DNA from: Talpa occidentalis
Taxonomy: Eukaryota > Chordata > Mammalia > Eulipotyphla > Talpidae
Direction: 5' to 3'
NCBI RefSeq assembly: GCF_014898055.3
Contig: NW_023601104.1
Location: 47,490,699-47,554,698 of the forward strand
DNA length: 64,000 nucleotides
Part shown: piece after piece, positions 18,180 to 28,240 of the stretch
How positions within the stretch are numbered: position 1 is the stretch's first letter
Layout: each line of letters opens with the position of its first letter
Notes under the pieces: generated by a model
The model's input: only the letters and a program-made list of their open reading frames with translations
Databases searched by the model: none
What the model was told of the DNA's origin: nothing
Program-made: the position numbers and the translations under genes

Positions 18180-20242
18180 ATGTAGAAACCCACCCTAACA
18201 ATACAGAAAACTGAATAATTTAGCATACAAATTTCTTGGACCTATCAGAATATAAGGACCTGCTAAAAGCTGTAGGTAGAGAACATATAATGAGAAAAGC
18301 CTCCCAGTACCGTGGGCCACTTAGGAAGTCTAAGTTATCAGCAGTCCAACACCAGAGGAACTTAAAGTCTGGTGCGCTGAAGGTAAACATACTAAAAACA
18401 AAATTCAAGCCCATCTGAACTCACTAGATTGACTCAACACTCCGTAACAATGGTCTAACAGGATAAAAATTTTGCCAGTTTCTATTTACATCACTCTACC
18501 TCTCTAGACACAATGTGCAACATCCAGTTAAAGCTGGAAGTAGTATCAAAAACAAGAAAGCACCCATTTTTGAGACATCAAACTGTAAATATAACCAGAC
18601 CCGCAAGTAAATCAAATGTTGAGACTATCAGAAAGAAGTTTAAAATTTCTGTAATTAATATGTAGTTACTATGTAACTTAAGGTTTATACCTATGTAGAA
18701 GGAAAATATACAACAATAGCACAAAGGATGGCAGGGAGGAAAGGAAAGGACAGTGTTAGCAGGTTAAGTGTGAAAATTCGAAGATGTATATTGTAAACCC
18801 CAGAGCAAAAACTATAAAAAATACATCTAACTAATAAGCCAATAGGAGAAAACTGATGGAATTTTAAAAACACAGTAAGTTTGATAGAATACCAGAATAG
18901 AGAATAAAAACAAAGATATGAGACAAGTGGAAAACAAATAGCAAGGTGGCAGATATAAGTTCAACTATATCAGTGATGTACATCAAATGTACTTAATTAA
19001 AAGGCAGAGATGGTCAGAATGAAAGAACAAGTTATCAACAAGGAGCCAAGAAGAAGCCACTCCAATGTGCATGGCTAAATTAAAAGAATGGGAAAAGATC
19101 TATGGGAACAATAATTAAGAGGGAGCCAGAGAGGCTATCCAGATGTCAAAAAAAGAATGTCACAACAAAGAATATTTGTCCAGATGTCACAACAAAGAAT
19201 ATTTCCAGAGGTTAAAAGAAGCGTTATCTACAGGAAAAGGTCAAGAAGACAGCGATCACACATGACTTTGCACCTAATAACAGACCCATTAAATATATAA
19301 GGAACAGTTAATAGAACTAAGAGTAAAAACAAATCCACAACTATATATGGCAATTTCAACATATTCTTTTAGTATTTGATAGAATGACCAAAAAAACTAG
19401 TAATGATAAAATCACTTGAAGAGCTTTATAAATGTGACCTAATTAATGTTAATAAAATATTCCACACAGAAGCAGTGAACATTTTTTCTTCAAGTGAACA
19501 CGGACCGTTCATCAAGACAGACCACATTTGGAGTCATAAAAGAAATTTCAACAAAATTAAAAGGACTGAAATCAATACAAATGTATGTTCTCTAAAGAGG
19601 CTGGAATTAAGTGAGAAATCAATAACAGAAGAATATCTGAAGATCCCCAAAGATTTGGAATTAAACACACCTACTCCTAGATAACCTTTACATCAAAGAA
19701 GAAATCGCAAGAGAAATTAGTTATTACTTTGAATGAAGTGAAAATGAAAACACAACATACCAAAATTTTGTTGAATGAAGCAAAAGCAGTATTTGCAATG
19801 AAATTCATAGCATTAGTTTATATTGAAGTCTTAAATCAATAATCTGTTTCTATATTAAATTATCAATATTAGAAATAAAAAAATCACTATAGATCTTACA
19901 TATATTAAAAGGATAATAAGGGGAAATAAGGAACAATTTAAGGCCAATATATTAACTTAGATAAAATGAATAACTTACTGGAAAGACAAACTATCAAAAA
20001 GCTTATTTAGGGAAAAAAAGGTAACATGAATAACCTAACCCTATATTTATTAAAGAGACTGCAATTCTAGTTTTAAAAATTTCCCACAAAGAAAGTATCA
20101 GGCCCAGGTGAGCTCACTGATGAATCCTAGCAAACATTTAAGAAATAATATAAATTCAACAGTCTCTTCCTAATTCATTATGTAAGGCTATCATTACCTT
20201 GACACCAAATTCAGAGAAAGATGTAAGAAATTAAAAATAAAT
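18180..20242 (+). repeat. Ancient L1, 5' to mid portion
   Basis: A long A-rich plus-strand block with L1M-like phrases such as 'AAGGCAGAGATGGTCAGAAT', 'AAATATATAAGGAACAGTTA', 'CACATTTGGAGTCATAAAAG' and 'AAACAAATCCACAACTATAT'. A 93-codon frame at 19403-19684 is the best surviving ORF2 piece. It contains a local duplication at about 19138-19200 (CCAGATGTCA ... CACAACAAAGAATATTT twice). It appears to be the 5' part of the element continued after the SINE. Confidence 0.6.
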
Positions 20243-20505
20243 GTACCTCCCTGGTGGTGCAAGGATTTAAATCTCAGCACTATGAAGCTATGCGCAGCCA
20301 CTGCAGCATGAGTTCAATCCCCAGCCAGGGAGCTACCCACATGGTGCAGCAGACCTCTCCAGTCTTGCCTGCTGCTCCACTCAGCAGTGTATTTCAGTAG
20401 ATGTGCCTGTTCTGCTCACCACTCTGTCTCTGGTGAATACTCTCAATCCCTGCATCTCTGGCTGCACCCCAGCTCTTGTATGCATAAAAAAAATTAAATA
20501 AATGC
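20243..20505 (+). mobile_element. tRNA-related SINE, type A
   Basis: Full type A SINE from CCTCCCTGGTGGTGCAAGGA to ATGCATAAAAAAAATTAAAT. Box B is decayed (AGTTCAATCCCC). It lies within the old L1. Confidence 0.9.
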
Positions 20506-20807
20506 GAAAAGTTCTCAACAAAACATTACCAAATTGAATCAGCACAATAAAGACTACTCCCCCATGACCGAGCAGGATTCAACACAAAGTTGGTTCAACA
20601 TTTGGAAATCAATTATCATTCCAACACATTATAAGAGGGAAATTCCATGATATCAATAAATGCAGAAAAAACATCTGACTCCATTCACCATCCATTTATA
20701 ATAAAATCTCTCAATAAACTAATGTAAATGACATGCCTGAAACTGGCATACATATGAAAACCTTTAGGTAACATCACTTATTGGTGAAAAACTTAATGTT
20801 TCACTTT
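20506..20807 (+). repeat. Ancient L1, ORF2 middle
   Basis: L1 ORF2 phrases: 'CAGGATTCAACACAAAGTTG', 'GGTTCAACATTTGGAAATCA', 'GATATCAATAAATGCAGAAA' and 'TTGGTGAAAAACTTAATG'. Interrupted at 20808 by the retrocopy and resumed at 21915. Confidence 0.8.
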
Positions 20808-21914
20808 AAAATTAAACCTTCTCTCCACCAATAACTCAAAAGTCTCCTATGTAACATTCTCCTCTGAGAGGAGGTGCACTGGTTCACATTCTGCACAAAG
20901 AAAAAAGTCAGGCTATCTGGGATTGGAACATCTTTTTGTTACCATGAAGTCAGAAAGCTTTAAAGGAATCAGCAGTGCTAATTGGACCAAGTAACCAACC
21001 TCACAGTGCAGCAATAATTTTTTTATTGTCAGTTATTAGAACAAATTGGATCTCTGAAAGGCCACGAATTCGTGACAATCCAAGTGGAAAAGTTCCAAAT
21101 AGTAAAAAGCAGAGAAAAGATTTTAAAACACCTACGAACGTTTCACTTTTTCATTCTAATAAGTAATGTAAACACATATGGGTACTTTTATTCTGACAGG
21201 TCTGTTTACAAAGTAGATGTACATACTGTTCCACCTGGATAACAGAAACAACTCTCAGTCCAGGGATAAGTCAGATAGTCTCAGGCATCGTGCGGCTTTG
21301 TTCTGATTGTGTGGGCAGAACAAGAAGGGCTGCTCACACACAAGTGCCAAGCAGATGATGAGAACGGAGTGTATTCCAAGAACCAGTCAATGATTCTAGA
21401 GCCCTGCTAACTCCACAGACTCAACTTCTTCTCTACTAGGAAGTAAAGCCTTCAGTGAACCAAGAAATATACCAAAATAATGTGTTAAAAAAAAAACATG
21501 AATTTCCAGCATTACAAAATGCTCCCCTCAATGTCTCAAACACAACAGTGTGTTATATAATGCAAAAACTAAAAACTGTGAGAAAGGTATGACTTCTTAC
21601 AGACATAACAAAAAGCATATTGAAACTGATGATTGAAATCCAATAAAATCAACTGAACTAAGACAACACCTTATTTCTTTCAGACTGAATTTTTGAAAGC
21701 CCAGAAGAAAAAAATATTACAGAAATCCTAGGAGGGTAACGAATTGCTCTCTAAGACATTGGAATTACTCACAAGAGTCAGTCATACTAAAATTTTAGTC
21801 TCAGTTTAAAATGGTAAGGATATTCAAGTTTATAAATACTCAAATATTCAAGTCAATTTAAAGTTTTATTAAGTATAAGACTTTAATAAATTGAACATTA
21901 AACAAAAAAATTAA
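20808..21914 (+). pseudogene. Retrocopy of an unidentified mRNA 3' end
   Basis: A roughly 1.09-kb block interrupts an L1 ORF2 reading. AATAAA stands at 21885-21890 and a short poly(A) begins 14 bp later at 21904. AAAATTAA lies on both sides (20808-20815 and 21907-21914). The empty site reads TTTT/AA on the bottom strand, the L1 endonuclease preference. The 5' part is open for 58 codons from 20818 to a TAA at 20992 ('...SSERRCTGSHSAQRK...'). A second open piece at 20975-21166 in another frame ends '...KTPTNVSLFHSNK' before TAA. This fits a frameshifted C terminus followed by about 740 bp of 3' UTR. I cannot name the parent gene. The alternative is unrelated DNA left between two L1 pieces. Confidence 0.5.
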
Positions 21915-22248
21915 GTCCACTGTCATTACTTCTATTCAATATCCTTCAGGCAGAAGTCCTAGCCAGAGAAACTAGGCAAGAAAAGGAACAAGAAAGCATA
22001 CAGATTAGAAAGAAGCAAATATAACTTTCTTTATTCATAGATGATGAGATTATTTCCATAGCAAATACCAAAGAATCTATTTTTTAAAAGCTCCAAGAAA
22101 TGGCAGGTGATCTTAGCAACATACAAGGTCAATATCCAAAAATCAATTATGTACACTAGCCATAAATCACTGAAAAATTTCAAAGCAGTATCGTTTAGAA
22201 GCACATTATAAAATGCAATAACTAAAATTACAATGAAAAACCATACCT
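21915..22248 (+). repeat. Ancient L1, ORF2 continued
   Basis: 'TCATTACTTCTATTCAATAT', 'CAGAAGTCCTAGCCAGAGAA', 'TTCATAGATGATGAGATTAT' and 'AATCAATTATGTACACTAGC' are the conserved ORF2 region carrying the FADD-type RT motif, here decayed. Confidence 0.85.
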
Positions 22249-23146
22249 ACTAATATGACAAATTGCTCTCTTCTGCAGCTACCCAAGATCCTGAAAGGAA
22301 AGGAGCCCAACAGGAAGAAGATGGCCCCTGCCACTGCTGTCATGAAGAAGCTGGAGGCCAAGAAGGTGGTAAATCCCCTATCTGACAAAAGGCCCAAGAA
22401 TTTTGGCACTGGGCAGGTCATCTGGTCCAAAAGGGACCTTACCTCCTTTTGTCAAATGGCCCCACCACAACTGGCTGCAGCAGCAAAGGGCTATCCTCTA
22501 TAATGGCTGAAAGTGCCTCCCACCGTTAGCAGTTCACCCAGCCCTTGGACAGCCAAAGAGCTACTCTACTGCTTAAGCTGGCTCATAAGTACAGAGACCA
22601 AGCAAGAGAAGAAGCAGAGATTGTTGGACTGGGCTGAGAAGTTGCTGATAAAGGGGATGTCCCCACTAAGAAGCCATCTGTCCTTTCAACAGGGGTTAAT
22701 ACTGCCACCACTTTGGTGGGGAATAAGGCAGTTCGCTTGTTGGTGATTGCACAAGATGTGGATCCCATTGAGCTGCTTGTTGCCTGCCCTGCGTCAGAGT
22801 AGGGGTTTACCTACTTCATAATCTAGGGGTAGTCCAGGCTAAGGCATCTGGTCCACAGGAAGACTTTTACCACCATCCACTTTCACAGGGTTAATTCAGA
22901 AGACAAAGGAGCCTTGGCTGAGTTAGTGGAAAAACCAGCACCAATGACAATGGCAGACATGTTGAGATATCTGCAGTGAATGAGGAGGTAACATCCTAGC
23001 TAAAAATCTGTGGCTGGCATTGTCAAACTGGAAAAAGGCCAAGACTAAAGAAACTCACCACCAAACTGGGCTAAGGGTACACTGTCATGTTATTGTGTAT
23101 AAAAGACAATTCTCCTTCATAAATTAAAATGATAAACTAATCTGAC
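22249..23146 (+). pseudogene. RPL7A processed pseudogene
   Basis: Intronless retrocopy of the mRNA for ribosomal protein eL8 (RPL7A), a large-subunit protein. The start codon is ATC (22288-22290), so initiation is lost, and a short 5' UTR (CTTCTGCAGCTACCCAAG) precedes it. Recognisable segments include the N-terminal '...[21 protein letters not shown]', 'ETKQEKKQRLL' near 22605, 'VDPIELL' near 22762, and a C-terminal 'KLG'-like end before TAA at 23072-23074. The 3' UTR continues (GTACACTGTCATG ...) to an A-rich remnant at about 23121-23135. Several frameshifts and stops interrupt it. The target duplication ACTAATaTGAC (22249-22259) / ACTAATcTGAC (23136-23146) matches 10 of 11. It is inserted in the old L1. 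Length from lost start to stop is 787 bp against 801 expected, so it is nearly full length. Confidence 0.93.
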
Positions 23147-23790
23147 TGAGGATGCAGGGCAACTGGCATACTTTCACATTTTGCTAATGGGAACACAAAA
23201 TGGTATACCCACTATGGAAACCAATATGAGAGTTAGCTTATAAAATTTAATATAGTTTTAACTATATGATCCATTCCTAGGTATTTACCTAAATAGGTAT
23301 TTACCTATTTAACATAATGTCTCTATGAGGACTTATACATGAATGTTCACAGATGCTTTAGAAGCCAAAAAAGGGGGGAGGACCTAAATGTCCATCAACT
23401 GGTGATTGGATAAACTGTGATATAACCAAATAGTAATCAACTAACAAAAAGGAATGGACTGCTGTATATAATAACATGGATGAATCTCAACATTACAGTC
23501 TAGTATAACTATAGTTAAGTAAAAAAAAAAAAAAGTCAGACATAAAAGCCTCATAATGTCTGATCCATTTATGTGTTTGGAAATGGCAAAACTCCAAGGA
23601 CACAAACTCTGATCAGACTGGGGACTGGGGATAGGCAGAGGAGACTGACTACAAAGAGGCACAAGGGCACTTTGGGAGAGGATGAAAATAGTCTCTCTTG
23701 TGATACTTGTTGCACACATGACTGCATTGTCAAAATTCACTGAACTATGAAGTTTAAATGCTACATTTTTTTAAAGTTATACCTCAATAG
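23147..23790 (+). repeat. Ancient L1, 3' end
   Basis: The element resumes after the pseudogene: 'CTAATGGGAACACAAAATGG', 'ATGATCCATTCCTAGGTATT', 'CTAAATGTCCATCAACTGGT', an A14 run at 23521-23534, and 'TTAAAGTTATACCTCAATAG' as the 3' terminus. A small tandem duplication, GGTATTTACCTA, occurs at about 23279-23307. Confidence 0.85.
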
Positions 23791-24339
23791 ACGTGAAGGG
23801 AAAGGAGGGACAAAAGCGAGGGAGGGATAGGAGGGAAAAGAGAGGGAAGGAGACAGAATGGACAGCTCACTGACTGTCCTGGAGAGCCAGGTTGGAATCA
23901 GCCAACAAAGACACCCCAAATCATGCGGGGAGATAGTGGAGTAAGGACATCACTGCTGCTGAAGGGCCAAGACACCACAGCTTCTACTCCCACCCTGGCC
24001 CTTGGGTATTTGCTCCCTACTGCCTTTAGAAACTGATGCTTCCATCTCCAGAAATGAATTTTGTTTGAGATGCCTGCATCTTCATATCATCATTTAAGAT
24101 CTAGTATAGAGACATCTGACTGACAGAGTCTAGGCTGTGTGACCGTTCCTTGCCTGCAAGTAAGACTGGGCAAGACAGCATATAACACTTTCAGCTTCTA
24201 CAGTGGGGATAGACTGTATCGTTAAGTTGAGGAATTCCTCTAACACAGAAAGCAGGTCCTCACCATTTGCCCAGCATTAGTTCTTTGCAGGGTACCCAAA
24301 AAAGAATAAACATCTACTACACCTCCTACTTCATGGATC
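23791..24339. other. Purine-rich tract then unassigned DNA
   Basis: 23798-23862 is almost pure purine (GGGAGGGATAGGAGGG and similar). The rest has no recognised feature. Confidence 0.5.
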
Positions 24340-24660
24340 CTGATTAACAACTTTAAATGCAGACCCAGTGTTTATGGGATAAAGTCTGAACCATTTATGT
24401 GCAATCAAACCTCATCTGGATCTGACTGGTTGGCCTCAGTGCCCCTCTCACACTACCAACTGACTAGTTCCAGTTCCCAGGTAATGTCACTGCCCCCCTC
24501 TTAATTTCCTCGGCTTTGGGACTCTGATATGCCTGAAATGTCCTCCTCCTCCATCTGAGGAGTTCCCAGTCATCTGTTAAAGTCTACTTCATGGAAACCT
24601 TGTCTGAGTCTTTGGGCAACATGACCAGACCTTCTACACTCTGCTCCAGGTAAGAAATTA
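24340..24660 (+). repeat. L2 fragment
   Basis: Ordered L2 phrases: 'GGGATAAAGTCTGAACCATT', 'CTCATCTGGATCTGACTGG', 'TGCCTGAAATGTCCTCCTCC' and 'AGTCTACTTCATGGAAACCT' then TTGTCTGAGTC. Ancient and non-coding. Confidence 0.7.
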
Positions 24661-24691
24661 AATGCTTAGGGGATAAGATTTACCCTTTAAA

Positions 24692-25435
24692 GTCAAAGAA
24701 AAGATATGTTTTTGAAATAAGTAAAATATAACTCTAGTCCTATCATCAAAAGTAGTAACAAAATTTTTTATTTTTTCTAAAAATTTTGAGGTCATTAGAT
24801 GACTGTTGTTTCAACATCCTTACTCCTCACAGTGTTCTGAAGATTATCTCTAAGAGAATGAGTGAAGACATATCTACAAATTTTCACTAAGGCAAATGAC
24901 ACAGAAGAGAAACGTCCTCAGATCCCAAAGGGGCCCAAGATCAGGTCTAGGCCTGGAGCTCAGATGGGAACAGAGCACGTAGTTGAAATCTGTTGTGAAA
25001 TGCTGCTCACTGATAACTAGAAGAGTCCACAGTTAGACTGGAGAGCCTAAATTACTCCTTGCAAAATGAGTGAAATATATTAATAGCTAATAGACCCAGC
25101 TGACTTGAAACTGAAATAATTGCCTTAGTCATATTTCTATGCCCACCCACTGACACAGGCAACTCTATCACACATGAAGAGGAGTGGAGTTCCAGAACAG
25201 AAAGTGCCACAAACAACATTCTTGAAATGGTGCCCACTGGAACTCCATAATTCCCTGATGTAGGGATTTGTTTAGAGATAATCTTCAGAACATTGTGAGG
25301 AGTAAGAATATTGAACCAGCGGTCATCTGATGACCTCAAAATTTTCGGAAAAAAATAAATTTTGTTACTACTTTTGATGATTGGACTAGAGTTATATTTT
25401 ACTTATTTCAAAAACACATCTTTCTGTTCCTTGAC
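24692..25435. repeat. 162-bp inverted repeat around a 418-bp centre
   Basis: The arms are 24692-24853 and 25272-25435. Reverse-complementing the right arm gives the left arm with roughly 88% identity by eye: TTTTTGAAATAAGTAAAATA, AACTCTAGTCC, ATCATCAAAAGTAGTAACAA, TTTTGAGGTCAT and GAAGATTATCTCTAA occur in both in the same order. The centre (24854-25271) has no recognised family. It could be a non-autonomous DNA transposon with long terminal inverted repeats or an old inverted duplication. I found no target duplication at the outer ends. Confidence 0.85.
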
Positions 25436-27589
25436 AACTGACTCCACCATCTCCTGCATTTCACACCCCCAGGCTGGGTAACTGGTACATGTGCTAGGAG
25501 AGAGTTCACCGACCGATCCACTCCATTTCACCTGGACCTCAAGCTGGCCTGGCATTCATCTCTTTATTTGGGTATTCTTCCCTCCACAAAGATGCGTTCA
25601 CAATAATTTATTCTGCCTTCCTTGTTTAAGATGGCAGTGTGCCCTTTGCTCTCTTTCATCTTTGCTTTTCCCTCTACAGTAGACTTCTGAGCAGATAGGA
25701 TTTTGAATCTCATATTTGTTAGAGTTTTTATTTTCAATTCCATGTCTAAAACTTCTTGAAGTCTGTTAAGTCCCTCAGTCCCCCAACAGAGTGCATGCCG
25801 CCGTCTTCGCAGGTGGCTTCAATAATCCTCATGTCAGTTAACTGACTGGTTATATGGAAAACAAATGTGTTCAGGCCACGTTAAAGGAGCCATGGTGGGC
25901 ATGAAAGAGCCCCTGCCATACCCCATCCCACCTTCAGAGAAGGGGCACAGCGCCTCTTCCCTATCTCTACCTCGTGGACCTATGAGTTGCTCGCAGATCA
26001 AGGGAGATGATCCAACTGACCCGACTCCCAACAACTAGTCCTAAGAACAATCACAGCAGAAAATAAAAAAAAAATATTTTCCCCCACGGGAGAGAAAGCT
26101 GAAATTATTAGCAAAGAAAAATGCCAAGAGATATCATTGCTTTCCCCCCCACCCCCAACCAGCCTCTCCAGGCTAGAGAACACGTACCATACCCATTTTA
26201 TCCCAAGAGAGAAAAACTTTCTATAACCTTACAAAAAAAGTTACATAAACAACACTATCTCCTTTGTTTTCTTTTTTACTTTTTAAGGATTGTTTTGAAA
26301 ATAATTTTACTGATCCAGGAGCCAAGAACTGTTGCTCATTCTTGGGCTGTTGGATGGCCCTGCTGGCAGGGTTGTTTGTTTGCCTAAGATTATTCATGTT
26401 TGCTGGGGACACACCACACACACACACAGCTCTCCAGTACTTAAAAAAGACCATGACAACAAAACAACCTCTCCTTGAGCCTGGGACTGGGCCTGAGCAG
26501 TACCTGTATGGGATTGTTGGCCTGGAGGGGCAGCAGTCTGCTCGCTCATGTATTCCCCAAGTTCTTCAAATAAGGCTTTCCCTTGTTGAGGGTACAAAGG
26601 TAAAGAGCATGAGGGGCTCTGAGTCTATTTACAGCAAGCAGACTGTGAGTGTTGAGAGACAAGCAGGTGGTGGACAGGAAAAAAATGAGAGATAAACTGC
26701 CAGGGAAAACACATCAAGATAGGGCTACTTGTCTTGAGGTTAATATTTTCAGTAAAAGGACATATCCAAAAAAATCACCCAGTCAAAAACAAACCCTAGA
26801 AATCTGTGAAAGTGAGAATGCCAGGAGGGAGCGGTGGAGGGTGGAGAGAGGTAAGGACGGAGGGGACACAATGGTCTGCCATGGGGGGCTGTGGGTGTGT
26901 GGGCGGTGGGTGGGTGATAAAGAACATCTGAAGAGCTGCAATCCTGTATCTTTAAATAATACACTGTGGTGGACACCAATATTACCTCAGTAAATTTAAA
27001 AATTTTTAAAAAGTAAAAGCTAAAAAGTCAGTGGTTTCATCTATACACCACAGAAACCTTGTAAGGTCTACATGTACATTTCCTACTCAAAGGCAACTAA
27101 GATGTTTCAGATTAACCTGAAGAAAAGGTGACACAATGTTGCTCTGAAGTATCGCTACATTTATGCAAAATAATAAAATATAACCTATTGGGAAAGGAAT
27201 TTGAACAGCACATGAAGTTTATGCTTTGTGTATTTAAACTTCTTTAAAATAGAAGCATAAAAATTTCTACAAATATAGGCTCCCCAATTCAAACACACAA
27301 AATAAGTAACTCTGAGAACAAAATTGAACTTTAAGTGTCCCATGCATGTTCTTTGTGAGGAAGTTATCTTAAAATATTTCTCCTACTCAATCACAAGCCT
27401 CTGTGATTTGAATTTTCTTTTTAATATAGTCATTTTATATTAAGTGTTCTTCCATCACAAAAGGATGAAAAGCAAAACTGATAAGTTATATAATATATAA
27501 TGTCAACACGTTTTTAAACACACAATTTCACCTCAAAATTAATCAAATCCTTTCCTGAAATACTTCAGCTGCTCAGGGGTAGAGAGTCA
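25436..27589. other. Unassigned DNA
   Basis: About 2.1 kb. Overlapping frames of 60-140 codons exist at 25491-26993 on both strands, the longest being 143 codons at 26264-26695. They share no protein family I recognise and include low-complexity stretches such as (AC)n at about 26409-26428. The end near 26965 ('CAATATTACCTCAGTAAAT') resembles an L1 3' terminus, so part may be an old L1. Confidence 0.4.
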
Positions 27590-27672
27590 TTCACTGTTCT
27601 GATCTCAGTACCGACCATAAAGCCTGCCTCATAGTAGGGCACAATAAATATTAGCTGAGTTATCACTACTGA
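27590..27672 (+). repeat. L2 3'-end fragment
   Basis: 'AAAGCCTGCCTCATAGTAGG' followed by GCACAATAAATATTAGCTGA is the L2 3' terminus. Confidence 0.6.
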
Positions 27673-27680
27673 TGCCGGCG

Positions 27681-28240
27681 TGTGTAACAACTGCTGCCGC
27701 TTTACCACGAGTTCTTGTCTCGCGAAACCGTAGAAAGGAATTCACAGACTTTTTGGAGTAAGTAAGCAGAGAGAGACAAATCTTGTCTTTGAAAGAAAAG
27801 TTTATTTAGGAAGAAAAGAGACAAAGAAGAAAGACTCCCAGGTATAAGGTACCTGGGAGGGGCCGAGATGAGCCGGTACGGGATATTACATTGGCAATAT
27901 ATACTTTTTCTCCCTCATTATGTTTAAATTTCACTCTCTCGCTCCCTGATTGGTTAACTCCCAGAGGGTCTCACACTTACTAAGTGGGGGAATTTCACAT
28001 TCTTTATCTAACAGCTTTCCCTTTCTCCACTTGTCATGCTTGTCACTTTATCTTTATGGCCTAGTCCTCTGGGTGAGCATCTCTACACTTTATCTTTATG
28101 GCCTAGTCCTCCAGGTGAGCATCTCTACATTGAAGTTAAACAGCTGCCCTTCTAAGTTGTCCATAAATTAAACCACTCTCCATTTCTCTAGTCTCCACCT
28201 CCCTTTCTCACCTGAAGAAAACCAGGACCATTGTTAACAG
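27681..28240 (-). repeat. Solo LTR, class-I ERV-like
   Basis: Read on the minus strand, promoter parts lie in the right order. A CCAAT box (ACCAATCAG, 27946-27954) comes first, then a TATA-like GTATATATTG (about 27895-27905), and then AATAAA at about 27801-27807, roughly 95 bp downstream. The 3' end (minus sense) finishes GTTGTTACA near 27683. U3 holds a 42-bp tandem repeat (28044-28127). No primer-binding site or coding sequence adjoins, so it is a solo LTR. Edges are approximate and no clear target duplication was seen. The family is not identified. Confidence 0.6.
28044..28127 (-). promoter_or_regulatory. 42-bp tandem duplication in LTR U3
   Basis: Two units, 28044-28085 and 28086-28127, agree at 40 of 42 positions (differences in CTCTGGG/CTCCAGG). 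They sit about 140-230 bp upstream of the TATA-like box in the minus sense, where gammaretrovirus-type LTRs usually carry duplicated enhancers. Confidence 0.85.

Noticed and set aside
26264..26695. 143-codon plus-strand open frame
   Set aside because: It crosses an (AC)n run, overlaps open minus frames and shows no domain. Most likely chance.
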